Below, in pieces: positions 34,978-44,502 of a DNA stretch of 64,000 bases (its first letter is position 1; each line of letters begins with the position of its first letter). The DNA is from Chryseobacterium sp. c4a (GTDB lineage Bacteria; Bacteroidota; Bacteroidia; Flavobacteriales; Weeksellaceae): NCBI RefSeq assembly GCF_009900745.1, contig NZ_WXVU01000017.1, positions 1-64,000 of the forward strand, given 5' to 3'. A model generated the notes under the pieces. It saw only the letters and a program-made list of their open reading frames with translations, was not told the origin of the DNA and searched no databases. A program made the translations under genes and the position numbers.

Positions 34978-35898
34978 TTATTGATACATTCCATTGATCT
35001 TTAACCAGTTTAAAAACAAATTTGTCCACTCACCGGTATTGGTATCCTTTTTACCCAACCCCCAGCCATGTCCTCCGGATTGAAATAAGTGCAGCTCAGC
35101 CGGAATTTTATTATTCTTCAAAGCATCATACATAAGGATACTGTTTTCAACTGACGAAATCGGATCATCTTCAGACTGTGCCAGAAAAGTGATTGGAGTG
35201 TTTGCTGTTACCTGCTTTTCAACAGAATATTTGACCTGATCTTTTCTGTCTGATGATTTTCCCAATAATGATTTAAAAGAATGCGTATTGTTATTAGGGG
35301 GAAGCATAGATACAACAGGATAAATCATTGCTGTAAAATTCGGTCTGGCTGAAACTCGATCGACGGCATCTTGTAATGGATAATACATTGTATCAAAAGT
35401 AGAAGAAATATAGCCCGCGAGGTGTCCTCCAGCAGAGAAGCCTAAAACCCCTATCTTATCTGGATTAAGTTTATATGTCTCTGCATTACTTCTGATAAGA
35501 CGTAAGGCGCGTTGAGCATCCTGAAAGGGAACTGATTGAGTAGCCCATCCTTCACCAGGTAGCCTATATATCAATTCAAAAGCTGTAATTCCCTGTGATT
35601 GCAGCCACTCTCCTGCCGGATTGCCTTCGGAGCCGGATTCAATATGAGCATATCCACCGCCACTTATTATCAATACTGCAATTCCGTTGGGGTGAGCAGG
35701 TTGATGAATAATCAATTTAGGGATACTAATATTGGTAAAAGACCCTTTGGAAGAAATAACCTCCTCTCCTTTTGGGCCAGGGCCATCTGGTATTTTTGTC
35801 CATAGAGTAATGGTCGGCAAAAGATTTGAACTTTCAGCTTTCTTCTGTGCGAAAGATAAATTTGAAAAAAGAAAGATAATCCAAAATGTATTTTTCAT
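34978..35898 (-). CDS. Secreted alpha/beta-hydrolase (acetyl-esterase-like)
   Basis: A 306-residue enzyme with a signal peptide (MKNTFWIIFLFSNLSFAQ). The nucleophile elbow is GFSAGGHLAGY; an oxyanion-side HPNGIAVLIISGGGYAH stretch precedes it; the acid is probably the Asp in SEDDP and the base the His in GGHGWG. The layout matches BD-FAE-type/acetyl-xylan esterases in which LIISGGGY replaces HGGG. The likely role is de-acylation of a plant or bacterial polysaccharide. The start at 35898 was chosen because it gives the signal peptide; the longer frame adds 34 residues of unlikely sequence. Confidence 0.8.
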   Translation of the reverse strand: MKNTFWIIFLFSNLSFAQKKAESSNLLPTITLWTKIPDGPGPKGEEVISSKGSFTNISIPKLIIHQPAHPNGIAVLIISGGGYAHIESGSEGNPAGEWLQSQGITAFELIYRLPGEGWATQSVPFQDAQRALRLIRSNAETYKLNPDKIGVLGFSAGGHLAGYISSTFDTMYYPLQDAVDRVSARPNFTAMIYPVVSMLPPNNNTHSFKSLLGKSSDRKDQVKYSVEKQVTANTPITFLAQSEDDPISSVENSILMYDALKNNKIPAELHLFQSGGHGWGLGKKDTNTGEWTNLFLNWLKINGMYQ

Positions 35899-36136
35899 TT
35901 TATTGAGCTTTACTAAACAATACCATAAGACAGGTAAAATCCGTCTCATCATACCATCAAATCTAAGATTAAAAATAATACATGTTGAGAAGAAAATCAA
36001 CAGATAAACAAAAGATTATGACCAATTTATAAAAAACACATCTTCTAAATTTGAACCTTAAAAATAAAAAAGCATCGGAAAATAGGTTTTCATATTCTTT
36101 TCATTTTTCTTATATTGTATACTCAACCTATACAAC

Positions 36137-36700
36137 ATGATTAAAAACACATTTTTCGTACTTCTTGCAGCCTCTTTTCTTCTTGTAAGCTGTGATTACA
36201 AAGAAAAGGAAAAGAACCTGACAGACAGGGAAAAACAATTATTGGAAAAAGAAAAAACATTTGCCAAAAAAGAATCTGAATACCAATCGCTTTTAAAAAT
36301 GAGGGATAGTATTTTTTCTAAAAAAGATTCGGTGGTGATTGCCACTTGGCCCGCTCAGATCTCCGGCCCATGGAACGGAAAAGTAATCTGTACAGAATCT
36401 AACTGCAGCGACTATGCTGTGGGTGATCAACGTACAGATATCTGGGAATTTGATAATGATTCTACTCAACCCATCACCAAAATCATCAATAATAATAACC
36501 TGGTAAGACTATACGCCGGTAAATTTGAAAATAACGAGATCAGACTTTCCTTCAAAACAGATTCTACAGCTAAAAAGAATGTAGAAATGAATGTTCTGCT
36601 AAATGATATTTCTGACAATAAAATCAAGGGAACAAGAACGATTACTTCTGACGGCTGTACAGCCAAGTTCTCTGTTGAATTAGTACGTTCCACCAAATAA
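36137..36700 (+). CDS. Lipoprotein with coiled coil, unknown function
   Basis: A 187-residue lipoprotein (FLLVSC, then DYKEKEK). Residues about 24–65 are a charged coiled coil (LTDREKQLLEKEKTFAKKE). The rest (ISGPWNGKVICTESNCSDY to FSVELVRSTK) looks like a small beta barrel with a conserved-looking WNGKVICTESNC start. No family was recognised. It ends six bases before the antiporter gene, so the two are probably one operon. Confidence 0.7.
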   Translation: MIKNTFFVLLAASFLLVSCDYKEKEKNLTDREKQLLEKEKTFAKKESEYQSLLKMRDSIFSKKDSVVIATWPAQISGPWNGKVICTESNCSDYAVGDQRTDIWEFDNDSTQPITKIINNNNLVRLYAGKFENNEIRLSFKTDSTAKKNVEMNVLLNDISDNKIKGTRTITSDGCTAKFSVELVRSTK

Positions 36701-36706
36701 ACACAT

Positions 36707-38830
36707 ATGATTTTACTGAGTATACACAACCTGAGCCTTCCTATAGAGGATCCGGTACTGAAGTTCCTATTGGTACTGATTATCATTCTTGCAGCGCCAT
36801 TATTACTGAATAAAATTAAAGTTCCCCACCTTTTAGGTCTTATTATCGCAGGAGCTATCATTGGGCCTAACGGATTTAATGTGCTATCCAGAGACAGCAG
36901 CATTGTAGTCACAGGAACAACCGGACTACTTTATATCATGTTCCTGGCAGGACTGGAAATTGATATGGGAGACTTTAAGAAAAACAAATGGAAGAGTCTC
37001 ACCTTTGGACTTTACACCTTTATTGTTCCTTTTGTATTGGGGTATTTGGGAGGTTATTATATCCTTCATTTCTCAATGCTTACTTCGATCTTATTTGCCA
37101 GTCTTTTCTCCTCTCATACGCTTATTGCCTATCCCTTAGTAAGCAAACTGGGAATGGCAAAAAATAAGGCAGTTAACATTACTGTTGGCGGAACGATGAT
37201 TACCGATATTCTAGCCTTATTGGTATTGGCAGTGATCGTAGGGATGTCCCAAGGCGATGTAGGAACTGAATTTTGGGTAAAATTATCGGTATCATTTATT
37301 GTTTTTGCACTGATTGTATTGATTGTTTTCCCTATTATAGGACGTTGGTTCTTCAAAAGAGTTGATGATAAAATCTCACAATATATTTTTGTATTGGTGA
37401 TGATCTATCTGGCAGCAATGCTTGCCGAACTTGCAGGAGTAGAAGCCATCATCGGAGCTTTCTTTGCCGGATTGGCATTGAACAGGCTTATTCCGCATAC
37501 CTCTTCTCTGATGAACAGAGTGGAATTTGTAGGAAATGCCATCTTTATTCCTTTTTTCCTGATCAGTGTAGGAATGTTGATTGATTTCAAGGTGTTTTTC
37601 AAAAGCTGGGAAACTCTTGAAGTAGCTGGAATCATGCTTGTAGCCTCTATTGGTGGAAAATATCTTTCCGCAGTGGCTACTCAAAAAACATTTAGACTTA
37701 CAAAAGAAGAGGGAAAACTGATCTTTGGTTTAAGTTCTGCCTCTGCAGCAGCAACCCTAGCCTCTGTAATGGTAGGATATAATATTATTCTTTCTGAAAC
37801 TGAAACCGGAGAACCTGTAAGATTATTGAATGAGCACGTATTGAACGGAAGTATCTTATTGATTCTCATTTCCTGTACGATTTCCTCATTTATCTCTATG
37901 GCCAGCGCTCAGAAAATCGCTGAAGCAGATAATGAAGACACAGTTTCCGGAGACAGCCATGAAGAAGAAAATATATTGTTGGCCATCAATCACGAAGAGA
38001 CCGTAGAAAGAATGGTAAACCTGGGAATTTTGATTAAAGCCCATTCCAATACGGAAGATCTTTTTGCCCTAAATGTCATCAATGAAGATAAAAATGAATC
38101 CTCTGTAAAAAATGCAGAAAAGCTACTCCACCAAGCAGCTGATGCGGCGGCGGCGGCTGATGTCAAATTACAGGCTCTTAAAAGATATGACAATGATGTT
38201 ATCAATGGAGTAAACAATGTTATCAAAGAACAAAAAATTACAGATCTGATTATCGGTCTGGAAGATGAGAAAGGTTTCTCGCCATCTTTTGTTTACAATC
38301 TTTACAACGGCTATCTGCAAAATGACGATGTCAATGTATTGGTGTATCACGCAGCCCAACCACTTTCTACTATCAAGAAATATGCGGTGATGATTCCTGA
38401 AAATGCTCACAAAGAAGCTGGATTCTTCCATGCGCTGCTAAGGGTTTGGAATATCGCAAGAAATTCCGGTGCGACCGTTGTTTTTTATGCCCCTGAAAAT
38501 ATCCTGGATATCCTTCAGAAAATTATCAAAAAAGCCAATATAGAAGCAGAGTTCATCATTATGAATACATGGCAGGACGGTGAAAGAACAGCCGCCCAAC
38601 TGAAAGAAGACGAAGCGTTGATCGTTCTGATGGCTAAGCGTGGAATGCAGTCCTATATTCCTAGGATGAGGCTTATTCCGGAAATGCTAAACAGATATCT
38701 GAATGATAACAATTACCTGCTGATTTTCCCATTCTCCGAGTATGACAAAAACAGTCCTGAAATACGTTCTGTAGGCAATCATGGAGATTTTGTGGAAATC
38801 GGAAATGTAATCCAGAAGATATTTAAGTAA
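36707..38830 (+). CDS. CPA2-type cation:proton antiporter with C-terminal USP-like domain
   Basis: A 707-residue protein. Residues about 10–410 are a Na+/H+ exchanger domain with about 12 membrane segments (VPHLLGLIIAGAIIGPNGF; LFSSHTLIAYPLV; AGVEAIIGAFFAGLALNR). Residues 430 to the end form a soluble region similar to universal-stress-protein domains (NILLAINHEETVERMVNLG) rather than the TrkA-N domain of KefB. It probably exchanges Na+ or K+ for protons for pH or osmotic control. The ion is not determined. Confidence 0.87.
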   Translation: MILLSIHNLSLPIEDPVLKFLLVLIIILAAPLLLNKIKVPHLLGLIIAGAIIGPNGFNVLSRDSSIVVTGTTGLLYIMFLAGLEIDMGDFKKNKWKSLTFGLYTFIVPFVLGYLGGYYILHFSMLTSILFASLFSSHTLIAYPLVSKLGMAKNKAVNITVGGTMITDILALLVLAVIVGMSQGDVGTEFWVKLSVSFIVFALIVLIVFPIIGRWFFKRVDDKISQYIFVLVMIYLAAMLAELAGVEAIIGAFFAGLALNRLIPHTSSLMNRVEFVGNAIFIPFFLISVGMLIDFKVFFKSWETLEVAGIMLVASIGGKYLSAVATQKTFRLTKEEGKLIFGLSSASAAATLASVMVGYNIILSETETGEPVRLLNEHVLNGSILLILISCTISSFISMASAQKIAEADNEDTVSGDSHEEENILLAINHEETVERMVNLGILIKAHSNTEDLFALNVINEDKNESSVKNAEKLLHQAADAAAAADVKLQALKRYDNDVINGVNNVIKEQKITDLIIGLEDEKGFSPSFVYNLYNGYLQNDDVNVLVYHAAQPLSTIKKYAVMIPENAHKEAGFFHALLRVWNIARNSGATVVFYAPENILDILQKIIKKANIEAEFIIMNTWQDGERTAAQLKEDEALIVLMAKRGMQSYIPRMRLIPEMLNRYLNDNNYLLIFPFSEYDKNSPEIRSVGNHGDFVEIGNVIQKIFK

Positions 38831-38837
38831 GGAAGAA

Positions 38838-38975
38838 AAGAAGCTGGATGCTGGAAGTTATTGAGTATGATAAATAATGAATGTCTACAATTTCGTTTAT
38901 TTTTTTTCTTAAGAAGACTTGGAAGTAATTACTCGTCTGAAAGTAACTTCCAGCCTCCTTCTTCCAACTCCCAAC
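38838..38975. repeat. Intergenic aagctggaagt/acttccagc repeat
   Basis: aagaagctggatgctggaagttatt at about 38838–38862 and aacttccagcctccttcttcc at about 38945–38965 are opposite-orientation copies of the dispersed motif, so the 179-nt gap could fold back on itself. No gene was found in it. Confidence 0.5.
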
Positions 38976-39009
38976 CTTTTTACCTATTTTTACCTAAAAT
39001 TAAAATTCA

Positions 39010-39675
39010 TTGAAAACAAAGAAGATATTCCTTTTAACAGCAGCTTTAAGTGTACAATTATCATTTGCCCAGTTTGCAAAAATTGTAGATAAGGATGGCT
39101 ATGTGAATATAAGGGAAAATGCAGATGCTAACAGTACTATTGTTGGAAAAATTAACTCAGATGAGATTGTCTATATATTTGATCCCAACGATAAGAATTG
39201 GGCGAATGTAAGCAATGGTTATGTTCATAATTCAAGGCTGAAATACATAGAGTCCTATCAAAAAGTTCCATCCATTGCACGTGATGCCAGCAAAGCTGTC
39301 TTTAAATCAGGAAACATTAAAGTAAATATCGTCTCCGGAAAATTTAATTTTAAGGAAAATGAAAAAGATTTCACCTCAACACTACAAGGAGATTTCTATA
39401 AAGACCAGCAGGTATGGGGGCTAGACGGAACCATTCCTAAGACCCACTATGTATCCATTACTGCACAAATTGGAGATAAAACCATTCAGATTCCTGCCAA
39501 GGAGATTGAAAACCTTTTCCAGGTCAATAATAAGTCTACGAACTGCTATTACGACCGGATCAATGATACTTTATACATCTCAATGCTGAATTCCGATGGG
39601 GCTGGTGCTTATGTTGCCCTTTTTACCATTGAAAAAGGCGAGTATAAAGGAAGAACACTGGAGATCCCTTTTTAG
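39010..39675 (+). CDS. Secreted SH3-like domain protein, copy 1
   Basis: A 221-residue protein with signal peptide (IFLLTAALSVQLSFAQ). Residues about 22–75 (FAKIVDKDGYVNIRENADANSTIVGKI) are a bacterial SH3 domain. The remainder contains FKSGNIKVNI, an IPAKEIENLF stretch and a CYYDRINDTLYISMLNSDGAGAY end. It is a tandem paralogue of the next gene and is related to the protein at 61488. The only possible start is TTG 39010, since an in-frame stop lies three codons earlier. Function is unknown; wall or surface contact is plausible from the SH3 domain. Confidence 0.75.
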   Translation: MKTKKIFLLTAALSVQLSFAQFAKIVDKDGYVNIRENADANSTIVGKINSDEIVYIFDPNDKNWANVSNGYVHNSRLKYIESYQKVPSIARDASKAVFKSGNIKVNIVSGKFNFKENEKDFTSTLQGDFYKDQQVWGLDGTIPKTHYVSITAQIGDKTIQIPAKEIENLFQVNNKSTNCYYDRINDTLYISMLNSDGAGAYVALFTIEKGEYKGRTLEIPF

Positions 39676-39754
39676 TCTTATTTTCAGAACAACCTAATTT
39701 CCATGATCCATCAGATTAAACAATAAAGCTATTATTAAAATTTAAAATGATCCA

Positions 39755-40462
39755 ATGGCATTGAAAACAAAAAAGATCTTCCTTGCAGCCGCAATTCTAA
39801 GTATTCAGCTTTCTTTTGCTCAATTTGCTAAAATTGTAGATAAAGATGGCTATGTAAATCTCCGAGAAAATCCGGATGCAAAAAGTAAGATCACTGGAAA
39901 AATCAAGTCTGATGAAATTGTTTATACTTTTGAACTGGATAAAGCCGATAAAAACTGGCTAAATGTTTATTATGATGATAAAACAGCTGGTTTTATCAAT
40001 AGTTCGAAAGTTAAACTTATTGATTCTTATGAAGTCATTCTTCCTGTAACCAAAGATGAAAACAAAGCCATTTTCAAATCCGGAAATATTAAGGTGGATA
40101 TCATTACTGAAAAGTTCAATTATAAAGACAATAAGAAGTTCTTTTCTTCATCCAGTCATGGGGGGCAAAAAATAGAGGATAAATATAAAGGAAACTTGAT
40201 ATGGGGAACAGACGGAACTGCTCCCAAAACACATTATAAATTTATCACCGTTCAGATTAAGGATAAAAAAGTTCAGATTCCCACTAAAGAAATTGAAAAC
40301 CTTTTTAATATCAGTAATGAATTTACAACATGCTATTACGATCGTAAAAATGACACGGTATATCTTACTATGATTAATTCTGACGGTGCCGGAGCTTATG
40401 TTGCCCTTTTTAAAATTGTAAAAGGAGTATATAAAGAAAGAGTGGTAAAAAAGCCTTTCTAA
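39755..40462 (+). CDS. Secreted SH3-like domain protein, copy 2
   Basis: A 235-residue paralogue of the preceding gene. It has the same signal region (FLAAAILSIQLSFAQ), SH3 domain (FAKIVDKDGYVNLRENPDAKS) and C-terminus (TCYYDRKNDTVYLTMINSDGAG). A six-residue insertion and a longer middle separate the two. The ATG at 39755 lies two codons before the position equivalent to the TTG start of copy 1. A shared terminator lies between it and convergent purK. Confidence 0.78.
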   Translation: MALKTKKIFLAAAILSIQLSFAQFAKIVDKDGYVNLRENPDAKSKITGKIKSDEIVYTFELDKADKNWLNVYYDDKTAGFINSSKVKLIDSYEVILPVTKDENKAIFKSGNIKVDIITEKFNYKDNKKFFSSSSHGGQKIEDKYKGNLIWGTDGTAPKTHYKFITVQIKDKKVQIPTKEIENLFNISNEFTTCYYDRKNDTVYLTMINSDGAGAYVALFKIVKGVYKERVVKKPF

Positions 40463-40515
40463 TTTTTATTGAATTCCGATCTTAATTTAGAAGGTTACGA
40501 TCACTGATTAAAATA

Positions 40516-40550
40516 AAAAGAGCTGTAGAAAACTACAGCTCTTGATTTTA
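40516..40550. terminator. Bidirectional intrinsic terminator
   Basis: aagagctgtag and ctacagctctt form an 11-bp stem around four A residues, flanked by A and T stretches. It serves the SH3 gene and purK. Confidence 0.85.
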
Positions 40551-40564
40551 TAGATCAAATTCAA

Positions 40565-41677
40565 TTATTCTGAAATCACTCTCACCATTCCCTTTACCTT
40601 TACAAGCTTTTCCATAAGCTCTTCTCTGGAATCTGCTAACACATTGATGTGTCCCATTTTCCTTCCTGGTTTGGTTTCTGTTTTTCCGTATAAATGAATG
40701 TAAGTTTCCGGTAATTGAAGAACATCTTCCATTCCTTCGTATACTACCTTTCCAGAGTAGCCCTCTGCTCCTACTAAGTTCAGCATTCCACTGTAAGTAA
40801 TGGCATCCGTATCTGCCAGAGGAAGATTCTTCACCACACGATACATCTGTTCAAACTGTGAATTGGTATTTCCTTCCTGACTTTGGTGTCCGGAGTTATG
40901 CAGTCTTGGAGCCGTTTCATTTACCCATACCTTTCCTTCTTTATCAAGGAATAATTCGATGGCAAAAAGCCCCGGAGAATTTACGGCATTCAAGAACTTC
41001 TCTGTAATGACATCAATTTGCTGTTGTACATCTTCAGTCAAAAGAACCGGACATACATTGAAATCCAAAAGATTAAGTTTTGGATCGGCAACCATTTCCG
41101 TTACCGGGAAAGTATTGGTTTCCCCCTTTTCATTTCGGGCAACAATCACAGAAAGCTCCTTATCAATATCTACCAAACTTTCAATGACTGAAGCTTCTTT
41201 CCATAAATGCTGATAATCATCTTCTGTTTTAATCACCTGTACCCCTTTTCCATCATATCCTCCTGTATTCATCTTCTGAACAAATGGCAATGGCATCATG
41301 ATCTTTTCATCACTATTCCACACCACCTGAAATTCCGGACTTGGAATATCGTGAATTTTATAAAATTCCTTCTGAAGGATTTTCTGTTGAATGGTCTTAA
41401 TGATACCTGCATTAGGAACCACCCGGATTCCCTGTTTTTCAAGTTCGGCCAATGCATCTGCATTTACATGTTCTATTTCGATCGTTACCACATCCTTATC
41501 TTTTCCGAAGTTCAGAACGGTTTCGTAATCATTGAAATTTCCTTGCGTAAAATATGAGATATTATGGCATGGCGCATCAGAAGCCGGATCGAGAGTATAA
41601 AACTCATCATCATACTTCAACGCACTTTGTATCAACATTCTTCCCAGCTGTCCGCCTCCCAGAATTCCTATTTTCAT
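40565..41677 (-). CDS. purK: N5-carboxyaminoimidazole ribonucleotide synthase
   Basis: PurK is the ATP-grasp enzyme that carboxylates AIR to N5-CAIR, which PurE (32761–33264) then rearranges. The 370-residue protein opens with the Rossmann-like GILGGGQLGRMLIQSA, has an ATP-grasp loop FVQKMNTGGYDGKGVQV near 130 and a metal-binding FLDKEGKVWVNETAPRLHNSGH near 245–267. A DUF1543 gene lies directly upstream, 25 nt away on the same strand. Confidence 0.95.
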   Translation of the reverse strand: MKIGILGGGQLGRMLIQSALKYDDEFYTLDPASDAPCHNISYFTQGNFNDYETVLNFGKDKDVVTIEIEHVNADALAELEKQGIRVVPNAGIIKTIQQKILQKEFYKIHDIPSPEFQVVWNSDEKIMMPLPFVQKMNTGGYDGKGVQVIKTEDDYQHLWKEASVIESLVDIDKELSVIVARNEKGETNTFPVTEMVADPKLNLLDFNVCPVLLTEDVQQQIDVITEKFLNAVNSPGLFAIELFLDKEGKVWVNETAPRLHNSGHQSQEGNTNSQFEQMYRVVKNLPLADTDAITYSGMLNLVGAEGYSGKVVYEGMEDVLQLPETYIHLYGKTETKPGRKMGHINVLADSREELMEKLVKVKGMVRVISE

Positions 41678-41701
41678 TTTTTATTTTTATTAGATTTACC
41701 C

Positions 41702-42253
41702 TTATTGAATTTTATCAATTTTTAAATATCCCAGTCCCATTGGGTTTTCCTGATTTTCAGCCTCAGATTTTGTAAGAACAATAGAATATTTTTCTTTCAT
41801 TGAAGCAGGAAGAATATCACTTACATTGAAAATATCATCAATATCTACCCCATGCTTATCGTCAATATGGCTTACCGCACCTTCAAATCCCATCGTCTGA
41901 TAGAATTCAGTAGCCCTAGCACGTTTTACAATCTCTCCCATCGTTTGTCCTACCATAAGATGCTGTTCATGGAATTCTTCAAAAAAACCAGGCTTATATC
42001 CTCCTAAATTAAGGAAGAACAACTGGTTTTCTGATGTACTTTCTCCTTTTTCAACGATCTTCACTTCATAGCCATCAGCAAATTTTACTTCCTGATAACA
42101 ATCAAGGTGAATTTTACCTTCTGCTTCTTTCCAGAAGTCCTTCATATCGGGAATCAAATCTTTAAGACTCTCTGCAATTCCGAAAAATACGTCATGCTGC
42201 TCGATATTTCGTCCTTTGGGAGTTGCCCCAAGGATGACATAAAATAATTTCAT
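41702..42253 (-). CDS. DUF1543 family protein
   Basis: A 183-residue protein matching the DUF1543 pattern: an opening KLFYVILGATPKGRNIEQHDVFFGIA, a YKPGFFEEFHEQHLMVG stretch, and a second repeat near HIDDKHGVDIDDIFNV. The family is of unknown function and is thought to bind a small ligand. The start at MKLFYV was preferred to an ATG four codons upstream. It precedes purK by 25 nt and may be co-transcribed with it. Confidence 0.85.
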   Translation of the reverse strand: MKLFYVILGATPKGRNIEQHDVFFGIAESLKDLIPDMKDFWKEAEGKIHLDCYQEVKFADGYEVKIVEKGESTSENQLFFLNLGGYKPGFFEEFHEQHLMVGQTMGEIVKRARATEFYQTMGFEGAVSHIDDKHGVDIDDIFNVSDILPASMKEKYSIVLTKSEAENQENPMGLGYLKIDKIQ

Positions 42254-42270
42254 TTCACTTTTCATGCATA

Positions 42271-42278
42271 CAAAAATA
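42271..42278 (-). promoter_or_regulatory. Bacteroidota -7 promoter element
   Basis: The minus strand reads tatttttg (TAnnTTTG), 17 nt before the DUF1543 ATG; likely also the purK promoter. Confidence 0.45.
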
Positions 42279-42326
42279 CGTTAAATTTATCTTTTTCAAA
42301 TGTTTGGCAGACTACTACAATAATTT

Positions 42327-42334
42327 TATATTTG
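42327..42334 (+). promoter_or_regulatory. Bacteroidota -7 promoter element
   Basis: tatatttg fits TAnnTTTG, 16 nt before the TauE/SafE start; a tttg about 20 bases further upstream could be the -33 element. Confidence 0.55.
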
Positions 42335-42350
42335 TAACATTAATTGTAGT

Positions 42351-43181
42351 ATGTCAGAAATCATCATACTCTTCTTTGGCGCTATTTCTGCGGGCCTTTT
42401 AGGCTCACTTACAGGGCTGGGAGGGGGAGTTATCATCATTCCTTTATTAACGCTGGGATTCGGCGTTCCAATGCACTATGCTATCGGAGCTTCTCTCATT
42501 TCTGTAATTGGGACTTCTTCCGGTGCAGCAGTTGCTTTTGTAAAAGAAGGCTTTACGAATATGAGAATCGGAATGTTTCTCGAAATAGCCACTACTGCCG
42601 GAGCCATTGTAGGCGCTTTGGTTTCGGGAATGCTTAATCCGAATACCATTGGAATTATTTTCGCAAGTATTCTTCTTCTAACAGTTGTTTTAAATTTAAA
42701 AGGAAAACCTGACCATCAGGAACCTTTAATCAATGGAAGTCTGGAAGAAAAGCTTAAACTTTACGGAACTTTCCCTGATAAAGGAATATTAAAAAGCTAC
42801 TCTGCAAGAAATACAGTTCCAGGATTTTTGATGATGATGTTTGCCGGAGCAATGTCCGGTCTACTAGGAATTGGATCTGGAGCATTGAAAGTATTAGCGA
42901 TGGACAATATGATGAAATTGCCTTTCAAAGTTTCTACAACAACCAGTAATTTTATGATTGGGGTAACAGCTGTTGCCAGTGCACTAATCTATTTCCAAAG
43001 AGGTGAAATTATTCCGGTAATTGCAGCTCCTGTACTCATTGGAGTGGTTATTGGAAGTTTTATTGGATCTAAAACACTAATGGTATCCAAAACCAAAAAA
43101 CTGAAGGTATTTTTTGCCATTGTGATTACGATTCTATCGGTGTATATGATGTATAACGGTATCAACAAAAGCTTCAGATAA
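42351..43181 (+). CDS. TauE/SafE-family membrane exporter
   Basis: A 276-residue protein with about eight membrane segments. Both halves carry the family's Gly-rich motif: GSLTGLGGGVIIIPLLTLGFG near residue 20 and GAMSGLLGIGSGALKVLAMDN near 170. Members export sulfite, sulfoacetate or similar organic anions. It overlaps the following DUF1634 gene by one base, a pairing often seen for this family, so the two probably form a complex. The substrate is not known. Confidence 0.88.
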   Translation: MSEIIILFFGAISAGLLGSLTGLGGGVIIIPLLTLGFGVPMHYAIGASLISVIGTSSGAAVAFVKEGFTNMRIGMFLEIATTAGAIVGALVSGMLNPNTIGIIFASILLLTVVLNLKGKPDHQEPLINGSLEEKLKLYGTFPDKGILKSYSARNTVPGFLMMMFAGAMSGLLGIGSGALKVLAMDNMMKLPFKVSTTTSNFMIGVTAVASALIYFQRGEIIPVIAAPVLIGVVIGSFIGSKTLMVSKTKKLKVFFAIVITILSVYMMYNGINKSFR

Positions 43182-43564
43182 TGAAAAAGAATTTTACAGA
43201 TGTAGATCTGAACCGCTCCGTAGGAAATCTTTTAAGATTGGGTGTAATTCTGTCTGTGGCTACTTCATTGATTGGTTTCATCAAACTCTTTACTGAAGGA
43301 TTTGAAATGCCTAAGAAATACACCAGTCTTGCTGTAAGCAGCTCTTCTGAGAAGGTTTGGAGCCACTTTTGGGATTCTTTATGCAAAGGAGAAGGAATGG
43401 CTATTATTCAGCTTGGAATCCTTATCCTGATCCTTACTCCCCTGATGAGAATTATCTTTGCTTTAATTGGCTATTTAAAAGAAAAAGACTACATATATGT
43501 ATTCATTTCTTCAGTTGTTTTAGCAATTATGGCAGTGAGCTTCTTTGCAGGATACGCCCACTAA
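43181..43564 (+). CDS. DUF1634 membrane protein, partner of TauE/SafE
   Basis: A 127-residue protein with three membrane segments (LLRLGVILSVATSLIGFIKLF; LGILILILTPLMRIIFALIGYL; VFISSVVLAIMAVSFFAG). The RSVGNLLRLGV start and LTPLMRI motif are typical of DUF1634. It begins within the stop codon of the TauE/SafE gene. A role as accessory subunit is inferred from that conserved pairing. Confidence 0.83.
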   Translation: MKKNFTDVDLNRSVGNLLRLGVILSVATSLIGFIKLFTEGFEMPKKYTSLAVSSSSEKVWSHFWDSLCKGEGMAIIQLGILILILTPLMRIIFALIGYLKEKDYIYVFISSVVLAIMAVSFFAGYAH

Positions 43565-43942
43565 TTACATTTCATAAAACTCTAACGGCAACTGGTCGGG
43601 ATCCTGGGTAAAGAAAAACTCTTTTCCTGTGAATTCATCAATACGAATTTCTTCACAATCTAGCCCCTTTCCTATCAGTTCGTTTCGCTTTTCCGTTACA
43701 TTTTCAACTGAAAATGCAAGATGTCTCAATCCACATGCTTCAGGGCGGGATGGCCTTGCAGGAGGATTGGGAAAAGAGAACAACTCAATCACATAATGAT
43801 CTCCTATCGCCAGATCCAGTTTATAAGACTGCCTTTCTTCACGATATACTTCACGAACAATCTGTAATCCTAAAACCTCCGTATAGAACTTCTTTGATAC
43901 TTTGTAGTCTGAGCCAATGATGGCAATATGGTGAATTTTCAT
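43565..43942 (-). CDS. VOC-fold protein (glyoxalase-like)
   Basis: A 125-residue single-domain VOC protein. Likely metal ligands are His5 (IHHIAIIG), Glu54 (YVIELFSFP), His74 (GLRHLAFSV) and Glu121 (LPLEFYE), the order used by YaeR/GloA2-type glyoxalases. The true substrate is unknown; methylglyoxal detoxification is one option. It lies convergent to the DUF1634 gene with no gap. Confidence 0.85.
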   Translation of the reverse strand: MKIHHIAIIGSDYKVSKKFYTEVLGLQIVREVYREERQSYKLDLAIGDHYVIELFSFPNPPARPSRPEACGLRHLAFSVENVTEKRNELIGKGLDCEEIRIDEFTGKEFFFTQDPDQLPLEFYEM

Positions 43943-43968
43943 TTCTTTTTTAGATACTTTGATTTTTA

Positions 43969-44409
43969 TTATTTTATTTCCTTACAGTTTTCCTTTCTTC
44001 GGGTATCAATAATATATTGAATCTTCCATTCATTATTCTGCTTAACGAGTTGAAAACTATTGGATCCACAATGAGATAATTTTCCTTTCAGATAAAAGGT
44101 GTAAGGGGTGAATACACTAGCCAGGTTCCCATCTGTATGAACAGCTTCTATGATAATTCTTTCATCCAGATCATCCTGCTTAAACTTGGAAACAGTTGTT
44201 ATGAACTCCTGTATATTATCGCTTTTTACAGTTCCGTCTTTAGTAATAGTCTGCAACACAGCATTTTCAGCAAAGGCGGTTTTTACAAGTTCTGGATCAG
44301 CATTTTTCATGCCAAGAAACAGGCTGCGAATAGGCTTTTCTATGTCCTGATTCTGTTGTCCAAAACAGAAACTACTGAATACGAGAAGGATTGCTGCTAT
44401 TTTATTCAT
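43969..44409 (-). CDS. Secreted NTF2-like protein
   Basis: A 146-residue protein with a signal peptide (IAAILLVFSSFCFGQ). The body (PIRSLFLGMKNADPELVKTAFAEN; ERIIIEAVHTDGNLASVFTPYTFYLKGK; SFQLVKQNNEWKIQYIIDT) follows the NTF2/SnoaL cone fold of putative lumazine-binding proteins. No catalytic residues can be assigned. It ends 26 nt before the VOC gene on the same strand, so the two may be co-transcribed. Confidence 0.8.
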   Translation of the reverse strand: MNKIAAILLVFSSFCFGQQNQDIEKPIRSLFLGMKNADPELVKTAFAENAVLQTITKDGTVKSDNIQEFITTVSKFKQDDLDERIIIEAVHTDGNLASVFTPYTFYLKGKLSHCGSNSFQLVKQNNEWKIQYIIDTRRKENCKEIK

Positions 44410-44450
44410 GGGATTGATTTATAGAATAAAAATAAGGAAAATATGTTTTG

Positions 44451-44502
44451 GCTAAAGCCATTGGAATTAATTCATCATAAAAAGGTGGGCTAAAGCCCAC
44501 CT
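44451..44502. repeat. REP-like palindrome ggtgggctaaagcccacc
   Basis: A perfect 9-bp hairpin (aggtgggct/agcccacct, 44483–44502) preceded by a smaller ggctaaagcc copy at 44452–44461. No T run follows. It lies in the 238-nt gap before mvaD, which otherwise shows nothing. Confidence 0.6.

Noticed and set aside
36466..36912. 148-codon minus-strand open frame across the lipoprotein/antiporter junction
   Set aside because: Antisense to two well-supported genes and without recognisable features.
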